Below are positions 7,366 through 12,009 of a stretch of 12,009 nt of DNA, piece after piece. Source of the stretch: Blautia sp. OF03-15BH (GTDB lineage: Bacteria; Bacillota; Clostridia; Lachnospirales; Lachnospiraceae); assembly GCF_003463065.1 (NCBI RefSeq), contig NZ_QSCM01000031.1:267-12275 (forward strand). The letters run 5' to 3'. The position numbers and the translations under genes were made by a program. Each line of letters opens with the position of its first letter. The stretch's first letter is position 1. Under the pieces are notes generated by a model. That model did no database searches. It was given only the letters and a program-made list of their open reading frames with translations, and had not been told where the DNA came from.

Positions 7366-7390
7366 GCTACCGTTTACTTTTAGTAATACA
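7343..7390. promoter_or_regulatory. Imperfect inverted repeat between the divergent promoters (candidate Lrp operator)
   Basis: TGTAT (7343-7347) mirrors ATACA (7386-7390), and AAGTAA (7355-7360) mirrors TTACTT (7374-7379), all around a centre near 7367. The arms overlap the -35 boxes of both divergent promoters. This is the expected place and form for an autoregulating Lrp/AsnC protein, but binding is inferred. Confidence 0.45.
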
Positions 7391-7401
7391 AATGATATGA
7401 T
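7373..7401 (+). promoter_or_regulatory. Promoter of the Lrp/AsnC regulator gene
   Basis: TTTACT (7373-7378) and TATGAT (7396-7401) are spaced 17 bp on the plus strand. Transcription would start near 7408, about 37 nt before the ATG. The -35 boxes of this and the MATE promoter are 7 bp apart, back to back. Confidence 0.7.
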
Positions 7402-7444
7402 ATTTAAACAAAACATTTGGATATCATTTTACAGGAGGGCACTT

Positions 7445-7903
7445 ATGTACCTGGACGGTTTAGATGAACTGGATCAGAAGATCATCCGGTTACTTATAAA
7501 AAATGCACGTATCTCTTACTCTGATATCGGTGAAGAAACCGGTATTTCCAGAGTCGCCGTAAAAGCCCGGATTCAGGCTTTGGAGAAAAAAGGCGTGATT
7601 GAAGAATATACAACCATCATAAATCCGCAAAAGATCAGCGGTGCTGTATCATGCTATTTTGAGATTGAGACAAAACCAGACCAGCTGATGCAGGTGACAG
7701 ATTTATTATACAAGAATGATATCGTCACGCAGATTTACCGTGTCACAGGAAGGGACAAGCTTCATGTACATGCCGTTGCTTCATCAAGTGATGAAATGGA
7801 ACATTTCCTGCACAATGTCATTGATACGCTGCCTGGCATGATCAGCTGCAGCTGCAATATGATTTTATCACGTATTAAGGATATCAAAGGCTTGCGGCTA
7901 TAG
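7445..7903 (+). CDS. Lrp/AsnC family transcriptional regulator
   Basis: This is a cytoplasmic DNA-binding protein (152 aa, normal length) of the feast/famine family, usually controlled by an amino acid or related small ligand. The opening LDELDQKIIRLLIKNARISY leads into a helix-turn-helix, roughly residues 20-45 (YSDIGEETGISRVAVKARI), followed by the RAM ligand-binding and oligomerization domain to the end. The start at 7445 has AGGAGGG 5 nt upstream; a frame extending to 7397 lacks any such site and reads into the promoter. It is the only plus-strand gene in the window and is divergent from the MATE exporter, which suggests that it controls the exporter and itself. The ligand is unknown. Confidence 0.95.
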   Translation: MYLDGLDELDQKIIRLLIKNARISYSDIGEETGISRVAVKARIQALEKKGVIEEYTTIINPQKISGAVSCYFEIETKPDQLMQVTDLLYKNDIVTQIYRVTGRDKLHVHAVASSSDEMEHFLHNVIDTLPGMISCSCNMILSRIKDIKGLRL

Positions 7904-7935
7904 AAGTCAGATAAAGGACTGCTTTAGCAAAAAAG

Positions 7936-8601
7936 TTACGCAATTTCTTTTTTCATTGCCTTGTAACCGATCAGCACGGTCCATACATAGGCACAGGTTT
8001 TGGGGATCATCAGCATACCGATCATCGGAATGACATCTGCCCACAGCACAACCGGAATATAGAAAGCAAAACTCAGAACGATCGTCAGCCACATCCAACG
8101 GAAAGACGGATCCTTATTCTCTTTGGCACTTTTATAGAATAAAACAATAATCAGCAATCCCATCAGTGCGAACGGAATGTTACGGTAGATCCCCCAGGAA
8201 AGCGGAGCAGCTGCGCTGAGCCAGTCATTCTGCGGCATCATGCACAGAATAATTCTTAATCCTGCAAGGCCATAGACAGCTGCTGTAGTTGCTTTATGAC
8301 CTTTGATCTGATAACGCGTACGCCAGATGTGATAGAGCACTACATAAAAAATCGTCATGGTGACAGAAGTGATCCACTTACCTAAGCCCAGCTGTACGGT
8401 AAAATTCTCAAGGCCGGTTGTACAGAGTGCCCATGCACGGGGAACCAGGTGAAAGGCATCTCCACTGCCCAAAAGAACTGCCATGATTCCAAACATGGTA
8501 AACTGACGGTTTCCCTTGCTTTTACGGATCATTAGAATTCCGATGGTGATCACCGAGATCAAATACACAGCATCAAATAACGTTTCTACAATTGCCTGCA
8601 T
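7936..8601 (-). CDS. Seven-helix membrane protein of unknown function
   Basis: I do not recognise this family. The 221-aa protein shows about seven hydrophobic helices (near residues 7-27, 35-58, 75-95, 106-124, 139-157, 170-188 and 193-212) and a short basic tail. The conspicuous motif GSGDAFHLVPR lies at the end of helix 2 and contains Asp, His and Arg in or near the membrane. There is no obvious signal peptide or soluble domain. The start at 8601 is preferred because AAGGA lies 8 nt upstream; the Met at 8610 would sit directly on that site. The gene follows the tetR gene, but a strong terminator separates them and it has its own promoter. That promoter carries the same palindrome as the tetR promoter, so the TetR protein very likely controls it. 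A transporter, sensor or enzyme role are all possible. Confidence 0.85.
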   Translation of the reverse strand: MQAIVETLFDAVYLISVITIGILMIRKSKGNRQFTMFGIMAVLLGSGDAFHLVPRAWALCTTGLENFTVQLGLGKWITSVTMTIFYVVLYHIWRTRYQIKGHKATTAAVYGLAGLRIILCMMPQNDWLSAAAPLSWGIYRNIPFALMGLLIIVLFYKSAKENKDPSFRWMWLTIVLSFAFYIPVVLWADVIPMIGMLMIPKTCAYVWTVLIGYKAMKKEIA

Positions 8602-8627
8602 GATAAACATCCTTTCTAATTTTGATT

Positions 8628-8657
8628 TTTATAATTCAGATACATGAACATTGTTCA
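8628..8657 (-). promoter_or_regulatory. Promoter of the seven-helix membrane protein gene
   Basis: TATAAA (8628-8633) is preceded at 18 bp by TGAACA (8652-8657), a 4/6 match to the -35 consensus. The -35 box is one half of the palindrome at 8644-8658, so a bound regulator would block RNA polymerase. Confidence 0.5.
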
Positions 8658-8658
8658 T
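8644..8658. promoter_or_regulatory. TetR operator, copy 1
   Basis: A perfect 15-bp palindrome ATGAACA-T-TGTTCAT lies over the promoter of the seven-helix protein gene. The same palindrome, differing only at the central base and with the same ATTTT flank, occurs at the tetR promoter (9297-9311). Finding it at exactly these two promoters supports it as the binding site of this TetR. Confidence 0.75.
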
Positions 8659-8666
8659 TTTGGTTC

Positions 8667-8700
8667 AAAAATTTTCCCACACATCTGTGGGAAAATTTTT
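8667..8700 (-). terminator. Terminator at the tetR stop codon
   Basis: A perfect 15-bp stem (8667-8681 with 8686-8700) on the four-base loop CATC contains the core TTTTCCCACA/TGTGGGAAAA and ends in T5 on both strands. It begins within the tetR stop codon, a compact arrangement, and insulates tetR from the gene downstream. Confidence 0.9.
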
Positions 8701-9256
8701 AATATAATGTTTTATTGATAAGCATCAGCACAGAGGAAGGATCATAATCCTGACGGGTTATTGCTACCAGGATCAGAGAAAACAGGATGTCTGCAAACTG
8801 ATTTTCTGTAAATTGTTGATCGAACACATCCGGACGGATCTTCAGATCATTCTTCAGAACATTACACAATCCATTCTGGATATGCCCCCAGGTTTTCATC
8901 ATCCTTTTTTTTCCATCGTTTTTTTCTTCTCTCATAAAGCTGAAAGAGTGCAGGGAAAAGAAACCCGGGAACTGCCTATTGCCATACTCTAACCGTTCAT
9001 AGATCCATGAGATACAGGCTGCAGCATCATGAAATATCTGTTCGTCCTCAGGATGAAAAAAGATTTCCTGCCAGATACTCTCGATCGTATCACCAAGTAA
9101 GTCCGCCTTGGATTCATAGTAATTATAGATCGTACCTGATGAAACAGAACATCTGGAGGCAAGTGCCCGTATACTTACAGCAGCCCAGCCATTTTCTTTG
9201 ATCAGTTCTCTACTGGCAGCCAATATGTCTTCTTTTGAAGTTGCAAGATGATTCAC
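8699..9256 (-). CDS. TetR/AcrR family transcriptional regulator
   Basis: This is a 185-aa repressor with an N-terminal TetR helix-turn-helix (about residues 8-55: SKEDILAASRELI, then SIRALASRCSVSSGTIYNYYESK) and an unassigned ligand-binding C-terminal domain. The start is a GTG at 9256, chosen because GGAGG (9264-9268) lies 7 nt upstream; the frame continues to an ATG at 9304, but that lies inside the operator and before the ribosome binding site. Promoter and operator placement point to autorepression. The second copy of the operator is at the next gene, the seven-helix membrane protein, which is the likely main target. The ligand is unknown. Confidence 0.95.
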   Translation of the reverse strand: MNHLATSKEDILAASRELIKENGWAAVSIRALASRCSVSSGTIYNYYESKADLLGDTIESIWQEIFFHPEDEQIFHDAAACISWIYERLEYGNRQFPGFFSLHSFSFMREEKNDGKKRMMKTWGHIQNGLCNVLKNDLKIRPDVFDQQFTENQFADILFSLILVAITRQDYDPSSVLMLINKTLY

Positions 9257-9296
9257 CCTTCCACCTCCATATCTTATCTGCTTATTTTCGTTTATG

Positions 9297-9311
9297 ATGA
9301 ACACTGTTCAT
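9297..9311. promoter_or_regulatory. TetR operator, copy 2
   Basis: The perfect 15-bp palindrome ATGAACA-C-TGTTCAT lies just downstream of the tetR -10 box, at the expected transcription start. This placement fits negative autoregulation. Confidence 0.75.
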
Positions 9312-9317
9312 TTTGAA

Positions 9318-9346
9318 AATATACACCGTTCTGAATGCTTTGTCAA
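9318..9346 (-). promoter_or_regulatory. tetR promoter
   Basis: A perfect TTGACA (9341-9346) and TATATT (9318-9323) are spaced 17 bp on the minus strand. The start point near 9311 falls on the operator, with a leader of about 55 nt to the GTG. Confidence 0.85.
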
Positions 9347-9425
9347 GACCTGTTTAACGTGTATACATCTTTATTCTGTTTCTCATTGTGAAAAGTATAA
9401 GAGATATTATGTCTGTCATCTGTTG

Positions 9426-9815
9426 TTATTTCAATCCTGCCTCCTTATATTTTTCCAGTCTGTAATGGTGTTCATCATCCAATTCCTTAACACCATTTTT
9501 GTAATCATATCCAAATTTTCTATAAAATTCCGTTGCTGTAATGGATGCCGGTATCTCAATTCTGCTTGCTCTTACATAAAATTCATCCGTTTCTAATGTA
9601 TTTATGATTTTTCTTCCAACACCCTTTCCATGAAATTCCGGAAGGACAAAAATGGATAAAAGGATACTTTCTGTTTCACTCCCCCAAAAACTTGAGATAG
9701 CACCTGTTCCAACTATTTTTCCATCAAATTCAAAAACATACATATGCGCATAACTTGCCACATTCAGAACCTTTTCCACATCGTAAACCTTTGCAAGTTT
9801 TTCCATTGCTGACAT
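9426..9815 (-). CDS. GNAT family N-acetyltransferase, apparently missing its N-terminus
   Basis: This 129-aa frame carries the acetyl-CoA binding motif A of GNAT enzymes (IFVLPEFHGKGVGRKIINTLE; Q/RxxGxG equivalent HGKGVG at residues 62-67) and a normal C-terminal half (EIPASITATEFYRKFGY). The acceptor is unknown. Homologues that I recall are around 165-170 aa and have about 40 residues before the MEKLAKVYD segment. Here that part is absent, and the first Met falls inside the coding sequence of the upstream small membrane protein, without a proper ribosome binding site. The first strand and helices of the fold are therefore probably lost, and the gene is likely inactive or at best translated by reinitiation. 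It looks AT-richer than the beta-galactosidase region. Confidence 0.7.
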   Translation of the reverse strand: MSAMEKLAKVYDVEKVLNVASYAHMYVFEFDGKIVGTGAISSFWGSETESILLSIFVLPEFHGKGVGRKIINTLETDEFYVRASRIEIPASITATEFYRKFGYDYKNGVKELDDEHHYRLEKYKEAGLK

Positions 9816-9960
9816 GACCTGTATAAATCGCCATAATCATACAAAGCAAAGAACTTGCCGCAAAATATTTATGGCTTGATTTTGTTCCTTTATATCCAGT
9901 ATAAAATGTTCCTAGCATCGTTAACAATGCTCCGACAGACCAATATTCATGAGCTTTCAT
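9730..9960 (-). CDS. Small two-helix membrane protein (DUF6219-like), 3' end replaced
   Basis: The first roughly 50 residues (MKAHEYWSVGALLTMLGTFYTGYKG, SSHKYFAASSLLCMIMAIYTGH) form two hydrophobic helices. They resemble the small DUF6219-type membrane proteins of Clostridia, which I recall as about 60 aa. After AIYTGH the frame runs out of phase into the GNAT gene, giving a cysteine-rich tail with no family resemblance. The true 3' end seems to have been lost together with the 5' end of the acetyltransferase. The start is sound: GGGAG lies 8 nt upstream of the ATG at 9960, and TTGCAT/TATTAA (10010-10015, 9986-9991) is a possible promoter. Function is unknown. The family name is from memory and should be treated as tentative. 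Confidence 0.55.
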   Translation of the reverse strand: MKAHEYWSVGALLTMLGTFYTGYKGTKSSHKYFAASSLLCMIMAIYTGHVSNGKTCKGLRCGKGSECGKLCAYVCF

Positions 9961-9985
9961 TCTAACATCTCCCTTTGTGTTAATT

Positions 9986-10015
9986 TTAATATGTACCTTT
10001 TGATAAAATATGCAA
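9986..10015 (-). promoter_or_regulatory. Possible promoter of the small membrane protein gene
   Basis: TTGCAT (10010-10015) and TATTAA (9986-9991) are spaced 18 bp on the minus strand, about 26 nt before the start codon. No clear terminator separates this site from the radical SAM operon upstream. Confidence 0.4.
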
Positions 10016-10023
10016 ACTGAAAG

Positions 10024-10932
10024 TTAGCGATTTCTTTTTCCGGTATTCTCTGTCCCACGGATTTCCTCATGATAGAAATAATCTACGATCACCGGATGCC
10101 CCTGCTGGACTTTGCCATAAGGCATTTCATTATCCACAAAGGCACAATCATACTTTTTAGCCATTTTCTCAGCTTTTACTTCAAGTGCTTCAAAGTAGCT
10201 GCGGTTATGCTTGTTATAGATCTCGTCGTAAAGTGGTACAAGATCAGGATATTTTCCGGCGATATAATCCATAATTGTCTTTTTGAAACCGCCTCGAAGA
10301 TTGAGATTTTCGAGCCAGAACAGATCGCACTGATCCTTTACCCGCTCAAAGATTGCTTCAAAATTCGTGATACCGGGGAATACCGGGGATACGAAACAGA
10401 CTGTACGGATGCCTGCCTCATATACCTGCTTCATAGCAGCGATACGGTGCTCAATGCTCGAAGCAGAATCCATATCGTTCTTGAAATTTTCATCTAGTGT
10501 GTTGATCGACCATGAAACGGTTACACGTCCAAGCTTCTTCAACAGATCAATATCCCGTACCACAAGATCCGACTTTGTGCAGATCAGAATATCTGCGTCA
10601 CTGCCGATCAGCTGCTCTAGAAGTTTTCTGGTATTCCCGAATTGCTCCTCCTGTGGATTGTAGCCATCTGTCACAGAACCGATGACCACCCGCTGTCCGG
10701 CATATTTCTTCAGATTTTTAATTTCCGGCCAATGCTTCACATCAAGGAAAGTGCCCCATTCCTCCTTGTGCCCGGTAAAGCGCTTCATAAAAGAAGCATA
10801 GCAATACTTGCAGGCATGTGTACAGCCCACATAGGGATTGACCGAGTAACCGCCTACCGGCAGACTAGACTTAGTCATGATGTTCTTTGTTTCCACCTCA
10901 CGAATGAGGATTCCATTTATTACTTCTTCCAT
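10024..10932 (-). CDS. Radical SAM protein, SplB/COG1533-like (mobile pair protein B)
   Basis: This is a 302-aa radical S-adenosylmethionine protein. The [4Fe-4S] cluster motif CTHACKYC has Cys37, Cys41 and Cys44, with the following Tyr as in the family. The N-terminal GGYSVNPYVGC and the middle GSVTDGYNPQEEQFGNTRKLLE are typical of the SplB-like COG1533 group related to spore photoproduct lyase. It overlaps the upstream radical SAM gene by 13 nt and has AGAGGT about 9 nt before its ATG, so the two are translated together. With the MarR gene it matches the set I recall as the 'radical SAM mobile pair' of Clostridia; which member is called A or B is from memory. The substrate is not known. It lacks the conserved C-terminal cysteine context that would make it a standard spore photoproduct lyase, as far as I can see. 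Confidence 0.92.
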   Translation of the reverse strand: MEEVINGILIREVETKNIMTKSSLPVGGYSVNPYVGCTHACKYCYASFMKRFTGHKEEWGTFLDVKHWPEIKNLKKYAGQRVVIGSVTDGYNPQEEQFGNTRKLLEQLIGSDADILICTKSDLVVRDIDLLKKLGRVTVSWSINTLDENFKNDMDSASSIEHRIAAMKQVYEAGIRTVCFVSPVFPGITNFEAIFERVKDQCDLFWLENLNLRGGFKKTIMDYIAGKYPDLVPLYDEIYNKHNRSYFEALEVKAEKMAKKYDCAFVDNEMPYGKVQQGHPVIVDYFYHEEIRGTENTGKRNR

Positions 10933-11609
10933 GATTTCTGTACCTCTAACACTTTATTAAATTCTTCCGGCATTTCCTGAATCATATTTTCATCCCCTAT
11001 GATAGTGACAAGGTCTTCCTTCATAAACACCGGAATGGCGAGCTTATGTGCCTGGTCCGTCAGAGACCATGCCCATTCCGGCTCCGTATGAATCTTCCTA
11101 CTCTGAGCTCCGGTCATGGTGCCGACAACGATCCAATTGATTCCGGAAAGGTCAACTGTGCCGGGATCATCGAATAACGGCTCAAAGGTAACATGGTAAT
11201 GTTTTGCTCTGACGTTTTTCCGAAGGGCGTCGATACGCCACCGTTCTACTTTCCTCGTCACCGTAACGCCAAACCATGCGTTTTCCAGATCGGTATCAAA
11301 ATCCAGCAAATCAGGTCGCTTGGTAAGGAACAGGAACTGATGCTGTGGATTTTCACGAATCTTTGCAAATACCTCGTCTCTCCATTCCGGCTTCCATCCA
11401 GAGAGATCGCTCATGCCGGTAAGAAGAAAGTTCTGCGGACGTTTCTTTTCCATCATCTTGAGCTTACCCGGAAAGAATTCAGGGTCAGCGAAATCATCAA
11501 TCATATGCCAGCGTTTCACGTTGTTGCGGGCATAGCAATATGTACACCCCACTGTGCAGCCAATGACGATATTCATGTTCTGAATCTGATCTTTGATACA
11601 AATACTCAT
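10920..11609 (-). CDS. Radical SAM protein, DUF5131-like (mobile pair protein A)
   Basis: This 229-aa protein has the radical SAM cluster motif CTVGCTYC (Cys18, Cys22 and Cys25) followed by YARNNVKRW. It resembles the DUF5131 / phage Gp37-Gp68 group (LLTGMSDLSGWKPEW, FLFLTKRPDLL, WFGVTVT, HVTFEPLF). The start at 11609 is chosen because its ATG overlaps the marR stop codon as ATGA, with GAGGAG upstream; a GTG at 11621 is possible but would sit on that site. The ATGA overlap indicates translational coupling with the regulator, and the 13-nt overlap at its 3' end couples it to the second radical SAM gene. The reaction is unknown. Two different radical SAM proteins made in equal amounts suggest a complex or a two-step modification. 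Confidence 0.92.
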   Translation of the reverse strand: MSICIKDQIQNMNIVIGCTVGCTYCYARNNVKRWHMIDDFADPEFFPGKLKMMEKKRPQNFLLTGMSDLSGWKPEWRDEVFAKIRENPQHQFLFLTKRPDLLDFDTDLENAWFGVTVTRKVERWRIDALRKNVRAKHYHVTFEPLFDDPGTVDLSGINWIVVGTMTGAQSRKIHTEPEWAWSLTDQAHKLAIPVFMKEDLVTIIGDENMIQEMPEEFNKVLEVQKSWKK

Positions 11610-11920
11610 GACTTCTGCCACTCCTCAAGATTCTTTCTGATGCGGTCGAGGCATTCCTCAAACCGGGTAATTTCTTCCTCTGAAAAACCTTTGTAGTAAA
11701 TACTGCCCATCTCATCAGATACAGAATCGTACTCGCCCTTTAAGGCATGTGCTTTCTCAGTCAGAAACAGGAGCGTTTTCCTTTTGTCCGTTTCAGACTG
11801 AACACGGCTTATCAGCCCTTGATTTTCCATTCTTTCCAGCATCGTAGTAAGAGATGTTATCGCTAATCCGCATTTAGTCGAGAGTGACCTGATTGAAATA
11901 CCATCCTTCTGCCACAGCAC
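11606..11920 (-). CDS. MarR family transcriptional regulator, 5' end partial or disrupted
   Basis: This is a winged helix-turn-helix regulator. The reading frame contains the recognition region (ISIRSLSTKCGLAITSLTTML), the wing (GLISRVQSETDKRKTLLFLTEKA) and the C-terminal dimerization helix. The GTG at 11920 gives 104 aa, shorter than the usual 140 or so. The same frame continues upstream with MarR-like residues (WSDEPEFAFNGAQGRILYV) back to a TAG at 11984-11986, without any ATG or GTG. The true start therefore lies further upstream, and the gene is either frameshifted near 11980 or the apparent stop is an error. Upstream sequence is outside the window. As first gene of the operon it probably represses or senses for the two radical SAM genes. 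Confidence 0.85.
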   Translation of the reverse strand: MLWQKDGISIRSLSTKCGLAITSLTTMLERMENQGLISRVQSETDKRKTLLFLTEKAHALKGEYDSVSDEMGSIYYKGFSEEEITRFEECLDRIRKNLEEWQKS

Positions 11921-12009
11921 ATAAAGAATACGCCCCTGGGCTCCATTAAATGCAAATTCCGGCTCATCTGACCACGCATTCCGCTAAGAACTGATCGGTC
12001 TTTCCGGAT

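Noticed and set aside
7904..7935. A terminator between the convergent lrp and seven-helix genes
   Set aside because: Only a 5-bp TAAAG/CTTTA stem is present, without a T-run in the right place.
1..12009. CRISPR array, tRNA/rRNA genes, or integrase and attachment sites
   Set aside because: No regularly spaced direct repeats, cloverleaf or rRNA-like sequence, or recombinase gene was seen, and no direct repeat flanking the radical SAM operon was found within the window.

Overview
The window looks like a chromosomal stretch of a Gram-positive gut anaerobe of the class Clostridia, most likely Lachnospiraceae. The reasons are strong GGAGG-type ribosome binding sites, sigma-A promoters, a clostridial GH42 beta-galactosidase, a short bacterial NSS transporter, and a MarR/radical-SAM gene trio that I know from Clostridia. 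This is family resemblance from memory; no search was run. All genes except the Lrp/AsnC regulator are on the minus strand, mostly as short independent units with their own promoters and hairpin terminators.

Layout from left to right. 1-2100: GH42 beta-galactosidase with terminators on both sides. 2279-3679: Na+-dependent NSS amino-acid-type transporter. 3780-4100: decayed metallo-beta-lactamase-fold hydrolase broken in an A8 run. 4222-5211: GMP synthase that has the ATP-pyrophosphatase and dimerization domains but no glutaminase domain; its promoter lies about 145 bp upstream, with a leader between. 5212-5757: otherwise gene-free, with a hairpin and a faint coding remnant. 5758-7101: MATE exporter, transcribed divergently from an Lrp/AsnC regulator (7445-7903). 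The MATE leader is about 229 nt and unusually rich in stem-loops. 7936-8601: seven-helix membrane protein of unknown function. 8699-9256: TetR regulator. Both of these last genes carry an identical 15-bp palindrome at their promoters. 9426-9960: a small two-helix membrane protein and a GNAT acetyltransferase that appear to have been joined by a deletion. 10024-11983: a tightly coupled operon of a MarR regulator and two different radical SAM proteins, running off the right edge.

Three regulator/target modules are visible: Lrp with MATE (shared divergent intergenic region with an imperfect inverted repeat), TetR with the seven-helix protein (shared operator), and MarR with the radical SAM pair (4-nt ATGA and 13-nt overlaps). 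The radical SAM pair, the structured MATE leader and the TetR/seven-helix module are the best candidates for under-described biology. Several decayed or truncated genes (hydrolase, GNAT, the MarR 5' end, possibly the 5' end of guaA) suggest a region that has been losing and rearranging accessory genes.
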